In this document: positions 8,543 through 16,904 of the stretch, piece by piece
How positions within the stretch are numbered: the first letter of the stretch is position 1
How the letters are laid out: each line of letters starts with the position of its first letter
Source: an archaeon
GTDB lineage: Archaea; Thermoproteota; Thermoprotei; Thermofilales; JAPDKD01
Length of the DNA stretch: 34,429 bases
Direction of reading: 5' to 3'
Assembly (NCBI GenBank): GCA_029258735.1
Contig: JAPDKD010000051.1
Span: forward strand, 1 to 34,429
Notes under the pieces: model-generated
The model's database searches: none
What the model saw: the letters and a program-made list of their open reading frames with translations, nothing else
What the model was told of the DNA's origin: nothing
Program-made: the position numbers and the translations under genes

Positions 8543-11470
8543 ATTGTTGAAAGTATCAACGATAGAGGGCGTTTTTTAGAATTTCTCCGCAGCATAGAGT
8601 CTAAGTGGCAGAAACGCTGGGAGGATGCTAGGATCTTCGAGGCCGACTCTAACGCCTCTAAGCCTAAGTTTTTCCTGACCGTTCCCTACCCGTATACCAG
8701 CGGGCCTCTGCACATAGGCCATGGTCGAACCTACACTATAGGAGATGTAATTGCACGCTACAAAAGGATGCAGGGACTTAATGTGCTGTGGCCGATGGCT
8801 TTCCATATTTCAGGCACCCCTATAGCTTCTATAAGCGCTAGAATAGCTAGGGGCGAAGAAGAAGCCATCAGCCTTTACAAGTCATATGTGTCGCTTTACG
8901 TCAAGGATTCCCAAGAAGTAGACCGTATTGTTAAAAAATTTGTTGACCCGCACGAGGTGGCGCGGTTTTTCTCAACTGTCATTATAAATGATTTTAAGAG
9001 TCTAGGTTTCAGCATTGACTGGCGCCGCAGATTCACTACAGGAGACCCCGAATATCAGGCTTTTATCACGTGGCAATATCTTCACCTAAAAGAAAAAGGC
9101 GTGCTTAAACGTGGGGCTCATCCCGTTCTGTACTGCGTGTGGGATAAGCAGGCAGTGGGCGAAGATGATATTAAGGGCGGTGACGAGATAGGGCCCAGCG
9201 TAGCTGAGTACGTTGGCGTAAAGTTTGAAGTAGAACCCGGTAAGTACCTGGTTGCTGCTACCTTTAGGCCCGAAACTGTCTTTGGGGTCACAAACGTCTG
9301 GATAAATCCCGAGGAAACTTACGTTGAAGCTGAGGTTGACGGTGAAACATGGATAGTTTCTAAGCAGTCAGCTTGGAAGCTGAGCTACCAGAACAAGAAA
9401 GTGAAGATAAAAAGGGAGTTTAAGGGTAAGGAGCTGGTGGGTTTAAAGGTTGAGGCGCCTCTAACTGGGCGCGTGGTTCCAGTTCTTCCAGCCAAGTTCG
9501 TTAACGTGGATGAGGCTACTGGCGTCGTTTACAGCGTGCCTGCTCACGCTCCTTATGATTACGCGGCGCTAATGGATATTAAGCGCGACCCCGAAAAGTA
9601 CGGCGTAACTAATGAACTCGTCGCAGATATAGAGCCAATAAGCATTATTAAAATTGAAGGTTATAGCGACTATCCAGCCAGAGATGCAGTTGAGAAACGC
9701 GGAATAAAGTCTCAGGAGGAACACTATAAACTTGACGATGCTACCCAGGAAATATATAAGGCCGAATTTTACGGGGGTGTGCTTAAGGATAATTGCGGCG
9801 AATTTGCCGGGATTAAAGTCGCTGAAGTCAAGGAGGCCGTCAAGAAGAAGCTTAAAGAGATTGGCCGCGGCGAAACGATATATGAGACAAGCCCTAATCC
9901 CATGTTCTGTAGATGCGGCGGGAGGATAGTTGTCGCCGTTCTGCCCGACCAGTGGTTCATCAACTACGGTGACCCTAGATGGAAGCGACTAGCATGGGAG
10001 TGCCTTAACTCGATGAAGATTATACCTGAGAAGTACAGGAGGCTTTTCGAGGAGACTTTTAACTGGCTTCAGATGAGGCCTGTGGCTAGGAAGAGGGGGC
10101 TGGGTACGCCCCTACCATTCGACAAGGAATGGGTTATTGAGAGCCTCAGCGATTCTACAATTTACATGGCTTTCTACACTATTGCTCACATAATTAGGGA
10201 GAACGGTATAACTGCCGATAAGCTGAAGCCCGAAGTGTTTGACTATGTCTTCTATGGTAATGGTGACGTTGAAGAGGTTGCTAAGCTTAGCGGCATCGAA
10301 ACCGCAGTTCTCGAGCGAATGAGAGAGGAATTTACTTACTGGTATCCGAACGACCAGAGGCACACTGCTATTGGGCATATTACGAACCATCTCAGCTTCT
10401 TCATTTTCCACCACGCACTCCTGTTTCCACGTGAGCACTGGCCAAAGATGATAACGCTGAACGAGTTCGTGATACGAGAAGGCGCCAAGATGAGCAAGAG
10501 CAAGGGTAACGTGCTCCCGCTTGTCGAAGTTCCGCGGAAATACAGCGCCGACTTATTCAGGCTTTACGTAGCTTCAGCCGCTAGCCTAGAAAGCGTAGTA
10601 GACTGGCGGGAGAAAGACGTTAAGGTAGTTCTTGGCAGGCTTATCGACTTCTGGAATTGGATAGCGAAGATCTCTAAGATGCCTGAAGCTGACGAGCCAG
10701 AAAAACTCTCAATTCAAACAAAGTGGCTTATTTCAAAGATAAACTCTGTTGTAAAGGCTTCTACGGAGGCTCTTGATAGCCTGAAAATTAGAGCTTACAT
10801 TTTACAGACATTCTACGGTGTTTTAGAGATCGTTGAAAAGTATGAGGAAATATCTACTAAAATAAGCGAAGCTGAACGGGCTTGGGCGTTAAGGGAAGCC
10901 GCTAAAACATGGGTGAAGCTTCTAGCCCCTGTCATACCTCATCTAGCCGAGGAAGCTTGGAGCGCTCTCAGCTGTAAAGGATTCGTGTCAACTTCTCCAT
11001 GGCCAAAATACGATGAAAGCAAGAGGGACGTGGCTCTAGAAGATGCAGTTGATGCAGTTTTCTCCACTATCCAAGACATCAGGGAGATTATGGAGCTAAC
11101 CGGGGAAAAATACGTCCGCGCTCACGTTTACGTTGCTCCTGCCGAATGGAAATATAAGGTCGTTAAGGCGATTACCAACAGTGAGAACGCGCCCAAGAAG
11201 TCCATCATCTCAGCTATTATGAAGGACCCAGAAATACGCCGCCATGGAAAAGACGCTGTTAAGCTGGTTGACTGGATACTGGAAGGAAGAATCCCGAGAT
11301 CCCACGTTGACAGAGAGATGGAACTAAGGACCTTTACAAGCCTTAAAGAGTACATTGAAGAAAAAACGAAGCTCCAGGTCATTATACATGACGCCACTTC
11401 TCCTGAATACGATCCAGCTGGAAAGGCGAAAACAGCTTCGCCCTTAAAGCCTGGAATTTTCTTAGAATAA
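8543..11470 (+). CDS. leuS: Leucyl-tRNA synthetase, archaeal type (proposed ATT start)
   Basis: ESKWQKRWEDARIFEAD, PYTSGPLHIGHGRTYTIGDVIARYKRMQG (HIGH) and KMSKSKGN. Reading frame is open upstream of the track ORF (8768) back to 8507. SD-preceded ATT at 8543. Confidence 0.93.
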   Translation: MVESINDRGRFLEFLRSIESKWQKRWEDARIFEADSNASKPKFFLTVPYPYTSGPLHIGHGRTYTIGDVIARYKRMQGLNVLWPMAFHISGTPIASISARIARGEEEAISLYKSYVSLYVKDSQEVDRIVKKFVDPHEVARFFSTVIINDFKSLGFSIDWRRRFTTGDPEYQAFITWQYLHLKEKGVLKRGAHPVLYCVWDKQAVGEDDIKGGDEIGPSVAEYVGVKFEVEPGKYLVAATFRPETVFGVTNVWINPEETYVEAEVDGETWIVSKQSAWKLSYQNKKVKIKREFKGKELVGLKVEAPLTGRVVPVLPAKFVNVDEATGVVYSVPAHAPYDYAALMDIKRDPEKYGVTNELVADIEPISIIKIEGYSDYPARDAVEKRGIKSQEEHYKLDDATQEIYKAEFYGGVLKDNCGEFAGIKVAEVKEAVKKKLKEIGRGETIYETSPNPMFCRCGGRIVVAVLPDQWFINYGDPRWKRLAWECLNSMKIIPEKYRRLFEETFNWLQMRPVARKRGLGTPLPFDKEWVIESLSDSTIYMAFYTIAHIIRENGITADKLKPEVFDYVFYGNGDVEEVAKLSGIETAVLERMREEFTYWYPNDQRHTAIGHITNHLSFFIFHHALLFPREHWPKMITLNEFVIREGAKMSKSKGNVLPLVEVPRKYSADLFRLYVASAASLESVVDWREKDVKVVLGRLIDFWNWIAKISKMPEADEPEKLSIQTKWLISKINSVVKASTEALDSLKIRAYILQTFYGVLEIVEKYEEISTKISEAERAWALREAAKTWVKLLAPVIPHLAEEAWSALSCKGFVSTSPWPKYDESKRDVALEDAVDAVFSTIQDIREIMELTGEKYVRAHVYVAPAEWKYKVVKAITNSENAPKKSIISAIMKDPEIRRHGKDAVKLVDWILEGRIPRSHVDREMELRTFTSLKEYIEEKTKLQVIIHDATSPEYDPAGKAKTASPLKPGIFLE

Positions 11471-11542
11471 CAATTCTGATTCCTCTTTTTCTCTTATCTG
11501 GAAATTTAGGCGATATTTTTATTTTTCTAGGAATTATATTTA

Positions 11543-12046
11543 TTGGTGGTAAAAACGGAAGAAAGTAAATCTGAAGTCAAAATAGAGGATGTAATCAAGA
11601 CCCTTGAAAAAGCCCTCGAAGAAATCGAGACGGGAATTGCCGAAAAAAGCTTTCCTGAGGTTTACAGGAGCTATGTACAGGGGCTCGGAAGGAGCATTAG
11701 GGAGACGCTTAAGGTTCTCAAGATTATGGCTGAGCCTGATACCATTCAGACTCCGCTTAGCGCAAGTGGCCGAGGAGCAATGTATAATTTAAGGAGAGCG
11801 TTTTACGCCCGCCTGTCGAGGTTAACTAAAGAGGAAAATGTGGATAAGGATAGGAGCACTTCCGAGTGGAGAAATGCAGCACAGAAGCTTATTGAATATA
11901 TGAACAGCGAAGGGTTAAGTGAAACACCATGTAAAATCGTATTAAAATACGAAATTGTGGAAGAAAATGAAACTAAATACTTAAAACCCGTTAAAGCAAC
12001 TGTTCTCTACTTTGAGCTTGAAGGAATTAAAGAAGTAACCTTATAG
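11543..12046 (+). CDS. Hypothetical protein, helical N-terminal half
   Basis: Uninterrupted 167-aa ORF in an otherwise gene-free stretch, plausible amino-acid composition. TTG 11543 or GTG 11546 start. Confidence 0.6.
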   Translation: MVVKTEESKSEVKIEDVIKTLEKALEEIETGIAEKSFPEVYRSYVQGLGRSIRETLKVLKIMAEPDTIQTPLSASGRGAMYNLRRAFYARLSRLTKEENVDKDRSTSEWRNAAQKLIEYMNSEGLSETPCKIVLKYEIVEENETKYLKPVKATVLYFELEGIKEVTL

Positions 12047-12050
12047 AATG

Positions 12051-12221
12051 CTAAGGCGCAATAATAAACATATATAACGCCAATAGTAATGTTAAAAATA
12101 GTGTAGCTAAGAAAATAATATTTTTACTAAATCTCTCAGTCTCTCTGTCTCTAATCGTTCTTTCTAAAAACTCTTTAATGTATTTATCGCGCCAATCCCC
12201 ATTAGATTCCCTAGAGTTCAC
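12051..12221 (-). CDS. 56-aa tail-anchored membrane microprotein (absent from the supplied ORF track)
   Basis: GTG-start ORF: VNSRESNGDWRDKYIKEFLERTIRDRETERFSKNIIFLATLFLTLLLALYMFIIAP*. Charged N-terminus plus one C-terminal TM helix. TATA-like atttaaatt centred ~26 nt upstream of GTG. Confidence 0.6.
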   Translation of the reverse strand: MNSRESNGDWRDKYIKEFLERTIRDRETERFSKNIIFLATLFLTLLLALYMFIIAP

Positions 12222-12280
12222 AATTATTTTTTATATATCGTAAATTTAAATATAATGGCAAAAATACGCATACATATAGT

Positions 12281-13156
12281 TTATTCGATTTCTTTTAGCG
12301 TTGAACTCCATACTTTTAGGTAGTCTTTGAGCAGCCTTCTTCTGCTGACGTGAGCGTATACTTGTGTTGTTTTTAGGCTCGCGTGTCCGAGGAGTTCCTG
12401 TATTTCTCTTATGTCCATTCCCATCATTAGCGAGTGAGTGGCGAAGCTGTGCCTTAATACGTGCGGCGATACTTTGCGCTTTATTCCCGCCTTTCTAGCT
12501 AGTCGTTTTAATATTCTTTCAACTGTTACGTAGTGCATTTTTTTGCCGTTTCTTCCTTGGAAAAGATAGGCTGACCTTGGTTTCGAGTCCATTAGTTTCT
12601 CTATGTCTTCTCTGAGAGAGGGATGGAAGAAGACTTCTCTTTCCTTTGCTCCTTTTCCCTTTATTCTTATCGAATGTCTCTCCAGGTCTACGTCGCCTAC
12701 CTTTACGCCTACAAGTTCGCTTACACGCATACCTGTAGTGTAAAGTAGGAGGACAATTAGCTTGTCGCGAAGGTTATTGCCTGCTGCTTTGACTAGTGCG
12801 GCTACTTCCTCTATTTCGAGATAGCGTGGCAGGTCTGCGGGGCGTTTCGGGTATTCGAAGCCTTTAAGGTTTTCCTCTAGTCCGAGGTATTGCATGAATC
12901 TTTTGACTGCTACGGCTGCGGTGTAGATGCTTCCTTCCTTGTAGCCTCTTTTTCTCAGCCATGCTAGGAAGCCATCTATATCCCAGACTGTGGCTTCTGA
13001 TATGTGACGTCCTTTTAGGTATGCGATGAATTGCTTGATTATGCTGCGGAAAGTTTTGATTGTTCTTTGTGACTTATTTCTGGCTAGGAGATGGTCTAGG
13101 TATATTTCGAGAAGTTCTTCGTTGCTCTTGCTTTTTATGTTCATTTGGCTTTTCAC
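12281..13156 (-). CDS. xerA: Tyrosine recombinase, XerA/XerC/D type
   Basis: TTGMRVSELVGV, HVLRHSFATHSLMMGMDIREIQELLGHASLKTTQVYAHVS: Arg...His-x-x-Arg...His...Tyr catalytic set. N-terminal SAM-like core-binding domain. Confidence 0.93.
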   Translation of the reverse strand: MKSQMNIKSKSNEELLEIYLDHLLARNKSQRTIKTFRSIIKQFIAYLKGRHISEATVWDIDGFLAWLRKRGYKEGSIYTAAVAVKRFMQYLGLEENLKGFEYPKRPADLPRYLEIEEVAALVKAAGNNLRDKLIVLLLYTTGMRVSELVGVKVGDVDLERHSIRIKGKGAKEREVFFHPSLREDIEKLMDSKPRSAYLFQGRNGKKMHYVTVERILKRLARKAGIKRKVSPHVLRHSFATHSLMMGMDIREIQELLGHASLKTTQVYAHVSRRRLLKDYLKVWSSTLKEIE

Positions 13157-13620
13157 TCCGGGAGGATGAGGTCGTCTTCGTTTACTGCGTATTTTCTGAG
13201 GGATTCTGAGACGTATATGGGGGCTCTGGTTCGCAGAGCTATTGCTATTGAGTCGCTGGGCCTGGCGTCGATGTGATGTCTTATTACTTTGCCGTTGCGA
13301 ACTTCTTTTAGGACGATAGTGGCGGTATAGATGTTATTGATTAATGCGTCTATTGTTATTTTTTCGACTTCAATGTCTAGTTCGTTTAAGATATTTACTA
13401 TTAGGTCATGAGTCATTGGTCTTTGGGGAGTGTAGCCTTCGAGGGCGTCGTTTATTGATACTGCTTCGAATCCTCCTATAGATATTGGCAATACTTCGTT
13501 ATCCCATGTCTCACCTTTTACTAAAACGATGTAGTATGGTATTATGGTGTTTTCTTTGCTTTCGTAGACGCCAACAATATGTGCTTTAGTGTACTCTTCA
13601 GACATGATGCCTCTAGTCAA
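13153..13620 (-). CDS. DUF151 / bifunctional nuclease family protein
   Basis: LPISIGGFEAVSI, IDARPSDSIAIALRTRAPIYVSE. 4-bp ATGA overlap with xerA. Confidence 0.88.
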   Translation of the reverse strand: MTRGIMSEEYTKAHIVGVYESKENTIIPYYIVLVKGETWDNEVLPISIGGFEAVSINDALEGYTPQRPMTHDLIVNILNELDIEVEKITIDALINNIYTATIVLKEVRNGKVIRHHIDARPSDSIAIALRTRAPIYVSESLRKYAVNEDDLILPE

Positions 13621-13652
13621 AACATACTCTTTTCAAGTATTTAACAAATGCT

Positions 13653-14324
13653 CTAGAAGAAGCCTTCTGGCATTAGGCTGTCTCTGAATAGCCTCTTTTC
13701 TATTCTTATTGTGACTAGAGGTCCCTTAAAGTTCTTTATAGATTTTACTTTCTTTAGTACTGCCTCGAGGATTATGTGGGGGTTTTTCTCAAGTATTTGG
13801 ATCATTTTGTTTTTGTCAGTGTAGTATTGCGCCACGGACATTAGTGCGGCTTTTATAATATTATCTGCTAGCAGGTCTGTGAAGCATATTTCTCCGCTTT
13901 TCACGAGCGAGCCTATGACTATGTCTCTGAGTTCTTCAATGAAAGTTAGGCGGGACATTACCGGGGCTATCTGCATTTCCATTTTTTGAATGTCTTTTTC
14001 TTCCTTTATAGGCGAGAGAGTGAGCTTAACGCGTTGCCTCCATTTGATTAGCCAATTATCGAGCCATTCCTCTATCTCTTTAATCATTTCCACAGGGTGT
14101 TCTTCCAGCTCATCTTCAAGCATGTATTTCGCGTTTTCGGTACTGCCAGGAATTCCCAGTAAGTTTCTTGTAGTTTTATAGTAGTTTAGGAAGTCTTTTA
14201 CCGCTATTTCGCTCATTGTATGGTTTTCGGGCGTTGATAACCCCTCTATTTTCTTCGCCAGTAACCTGTAGATTACGACTTTTAGGCTATTGCTTCTCCA
14301 TAGCCCTGCCCGCCAGTACTTCAT
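13653..14324 (-). CDS. Hypothetical protein, predominantly helical
   Basis: 223-aa ORF with promoter-like tttataaat upstream on the minus strand. No family recognised. Confidence 0.6.
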   Translation of the reverse strand: MKYWRAGLWRSNSLKVVIYRLLAKKIEGLSTPENHTMSEIAVKDFLNYYKTTRNLLGIPGSTENAKYMLEDELEEHPVEMIKEIEEWLDNWLIKWRQRVKLTLSPIKEEKDIQKMEMQIAPVMSRLTFIEELRDIVIGSLVKSGEICFTDLLADNIIKAALMSVAQYYTDKNKMIQILEKNPHIILEAVLKKVKSIKNFKGPLVTIRIEKRLFRDSLMPEGFF

Positions 14325-14412
14325 TATCTATCTTACACCTTCGCAGGTATATTAGTGGCACGTTTTATTTATAAAGGCTGCATATAAAAGTTTTTGATTC
14401 ATATACTTTACT

Positions 14413-14508
14413 ATGCTAAATGTTCTTCCAAAAATCGGCCGCAAATTTTTAGGGTTATTTACGGCTGAAATAGAGGAAATGTTTTATAGTTCACGTTTCA
14501 TTCGTTAG
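14413..14508 (+). CDS. Possible leaderless 31-aa microprotein
   Basis: MLNVLPKIGRKFLGLFTAEIEEMFYSSRFIR*. TATA-like catataaaag (14381-14390) is centred ~27 nt before the ATG. Confidence 0.25.
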   Translation: MLNVLPKIGRKFLGLFTAEIEEMFYSSRFIR

Positions 14509-14520
14509 TGGCTGAGAAGC

Positions 14521-14850
14521 ATGTTTGAGAAAATTTCTTTTGAAGAGTTTAAGCGCGTTAGGCTGGTTGTGGGCAAAATTACTAGCGCTGAGAGACTTGA
14601 GGGCACTAAGAAGCTTTTAATTCTTAAGGTTGATATTGGCTCCGAGGAGAGGCGGCTGGTTGCCGGTATCGCAGAACATTATAAACCAGAAGAACTTGTA
14701 GGTAAAAATATCGTGGTTGTGGCTAACCTTCAGCCGAAAGTTATTAGAGGCAGAAAGAGTGAGGGGATGCTTTTAGCAGCCGTGCATGATGGCGTGCCTG
14801 TGCTATTAATCCCTGAGAAGAATGTGCCTCCTGGCACTCCCGTCGAATAG
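14521..14850 (+). CDS. metG: Stand-alone tRNA-binding (OB-fold) protein, methionyl-tRNA synthetase beta subunit type
   Basis: FKRVRLVVGKITSAERLEGTKKLLILKVDIG...LVAGIAEHY...VVVANLQPKVIRGRKSEGMLLAA: Arc1p/EMAPII/MetG C-terminal domain. Confidence 0.9.
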   Translation: MFEKISFEEFKRVRLVVGKITSAERLEGTKKLLILKVDIGSEERRLVAGIAEHYKPEELVGKNIVVVANLQPKVIRGRKSEGMLLAAVHDGVPVLLIPEKNVPPGTPVE

Positions 14851-14853
14851 CAT

Positions 14854-16371
14854 TCATCTATATTTTTCTATTTCTTTAAATGCTTCAGGTATTTTTTCGA
14901 TTACGTCGTAAGCTGTTATGTGGAAGCCCTTTTCTTTAAAGACTAGGTCGCCGGCCAGTCCATTTATGAAAGCTGCTGAAGACGCGGCATAGAGGGGGTT
15001 CCCTGAATGAGCTAGTAATGTAGCGACTATTCCCGTTAAAACGTCTCCCGTGCCTCCTACGGTCATTCCCGGATTGCCTGTAGCATTAACCTTATGTTTG
15101 ACGCCGTCTGTTATTACATCCTCGTGTCCCTTGAGAAGAACTACTGTGCCATAAATTTTAGCGGCCTTTTTAACCAACGCTATCCTGGTCTCTAGATCGA
15201 TGGGGACTTTCTCGCCTAGTAGTGCAGTTAGCTCGCCTGCGTGAGGAGTTATTACGCTCGGCTTTTCTTTTAGCACGTTTTTTCTAAATGAAAGTGCGTG
15301 CAACGCGTCTGCGTCCACAACTACCGGTTTTTTGAGCTTTTCTAATAGGTTTCCTGTTGCCTTTAATGCTTCTTCGCTTCTGCTAAGTCCAGGCCCTATT
15401 ACTATTACGTCAAATTTTGCGCTCCAGCCGAGTATTTTTTCAATATGCTCTTCTTTTAACGTTTCTCCTGGTAAGCTCCAGACAATTAGGTTGGGCGAGA
15501 AACTTCTTATAGTTGGCGCTGCGGATTTGGGCGCCGCGATTACAGCTATGTCTGCTCCGGTTCTTAGAGCCGCTAGCGCGGATAGGGCTGGAGCTCCTGT
15601 GTAGAGGTTGGAGCCGCCTATTACGAGTATTTTGCCAAAGTCTCCTTTTTTCGACCACGGTTTTCTTTCCTTTAAGGTTGCTAGAACATCTCCTGGGCCA
15701 GCGATTAACTCCGCTTCCCGGGGTATGCCAATATCAGCCACTACAAGTTCGCCCACATATTCTTTAGCTTCGGGCTTTACAAGGCCGGGCTTTGCTGCAT
15801 GAAAAGTCACTGTGAGGCTTGCTTTTACCGCTATGCCGTGTACTTCTCCTGTGTCTGGGTTGACGCCTGAAGGAACATCTACTGCTACTACCTGCCTTCC
15901 CGATTTATTGATTATTTCAATTGCTTTTCTAGGAAGCCCTCTTATTTTCCCCTTTATTCCCGTACCGAATATGGCGTCTACTATGACGTCGGCATCGCGG
16001 ATCACGTTTTCGAGTTCGGCGAGCGTGGATTCAGACTTTGCTTGGAAAATTGTCACTGTGTGCCTAAGGTTTTTTAGTCTGTTCCAAGCTTTTATGGCGA
16101 GAGCTGTTTTTATTTGAACTTCGCTGCCTAATAGTATAACGCTTACCTCATTGATTCTGGTCAGGTATCTTGCAGCTACCAGCCCGTCTCCTCCGTTGTT
16201 TCCCAGCCCAGAAACCACTGCTACTTTAATGTTTTGTCCAAATTTTGATTCTAAAGCTTTAGCTACTTCTTTACCCGCATTTTCCATTAGGATTTCTCTC
16301 GATACGCCCAAGTATTCGCTGTTCCTTTCTAATATTTTCATTTCCCAAGTATTCAAAAAATTAGAACTCAT
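14854..16371 (-). CDS. nnr: Bifunctional NAD(P)H-hydrate epimerase / ADP-dependent NAD(P)H-hydrate dehydratase
   Basis: YjeF_N domain (VVSGLGNNGGDGLVAARYL, AVDVPSGVNPDTGE) fused to a carbohydrate-kinase-like domain (VIGPGLSRSEEA, NATGNPGMTVGGTGDVLTGI). Confidence 0.95.
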   Translation of the reverse strand: MSSNFLNTWEMKILERNSEYLGVSREILMENAGKEVAKALESKFGQNIKVAVVSGLGNNGGDGLVAARYLTRINEVSVILLGSEVQIKTALAIKAWNRLKNLRHTVTIFQAKSESTLAELENVIRDADVIVDAIFGTGIKGKIRGLPRKAIEIINKSGRQVVAVDVPSGVNPDTGEVHGIAVKASLTVTFHAAKPGLVKPEAKEYVGELVVADIGIPREAELIAGPGDVLATLKERKPWSKKGDFGKILVIGGSNLYTGAPALSALAALRTGADIAVIAAPKSAAPTIRSFSPNLIVWSLPGETLKEEHIEKILGWSAKFDVIVIGPGLSRSEEALKATGNLLEKLKKPVVVDADALHALSFRKNVLKEKPSVITPHAGELTALLGEKVPIDLETRIALVKKAAKIYGTVVLLKGHEDVITDGVKHKVNATGNPGMTVGGTGDVLTGIVATLLAHSGNPLYAASSAAFINGLAGDLVFKEKGFHITAYDVIEKIPEAFKEIEKYR

Positions 16372-16412
16372 CAAATTTATTTACGGCAATTGCATAATAA
16401 AAATGACCGCCC

Positions 16413-16426
16413 GCTGAATCTTCAGC
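16413..16426 (-). terminator. Possible terminator/hairpin between the RHH gene and nnr
   Basis: Inverted repeat GCTGAA-TC-TTCAGC next to CCCCGGGGG. On the minus strand it is followed by ggtcatttttatt. Confidence 0.3.
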
Positions 16427-16438
16427 CCCGGGGGAACA

Positions 16439-16654
16439 CTAGCCTAACATTAATCCTACCGGCGGGCGGGTCCTTATTCTCCTATGATAATCAATATAGA
16501 AGCGCAGTGCTGCTCTTACTAGGTCGCTGAAGTGCACGTAGTCCTCTGTTTCTAGGAGCTTGAGGAGCTCCTTGTAGAGTCCTGCTGGAAGATTTACGCT
16601 TACGACTATTCTTTTGTCCATCCTTCTTACCCGCTTATTGTTTTTTTCTGCCAT
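16439..16654 (-). CDS. Ribbon-helix-helix (CopG/MetJ-like) DNA-binding protein
   Basis: DKRIVVSVNLPAGLYKELLKLLETEDYVHFSDLVRAALRFYIDYH. Confidence 0.85.
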   Translation of the reverse strand: MAEKNNKRVRRMDKRIVVSVNLPAGLYKELLKLLETEDYVHFSDLVRAALRFYIDYHRRIRTRPPVGLMLG

Positions 16655-16904
16655 TTTCCTTCACCGTTAATACTAAGGTAATGTAGAGTATTTAGAGGCG
16701 ATAGGTAAAATCTGCAGTAGTGATGTAGGACAAATTGCGCTATTTTCTCGAAAACATATGCGCATTTTCGGTTCATCAGAAGCTTTATTTCGGATATTTG
16801 TGTAGCATTTTGAGTTCGATTTTTGATGCTTTTTACTCAAATTGCTTTAAGGAAAAGTTGATGGGCATTAGAATTTTATTTCTGTTTTCTCAATATAAAG
16901 AGCT

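Noticed and set aside
8576-8806. Minus-strand 76-aa ORF over the leuS start
   Set aside because: It is antisense to the highly conserved leuS N-terminus including HIGH; a shadow ORF.
12224-12262. Possible archaeal dif site next to xerA (TTATAT...ATATAA arms)
   Set aside because: The region is very AT-rich and lacks the conserved central sequence remembered from archaeal dif sites. It is better explained as promoter DNA for the microprotein.
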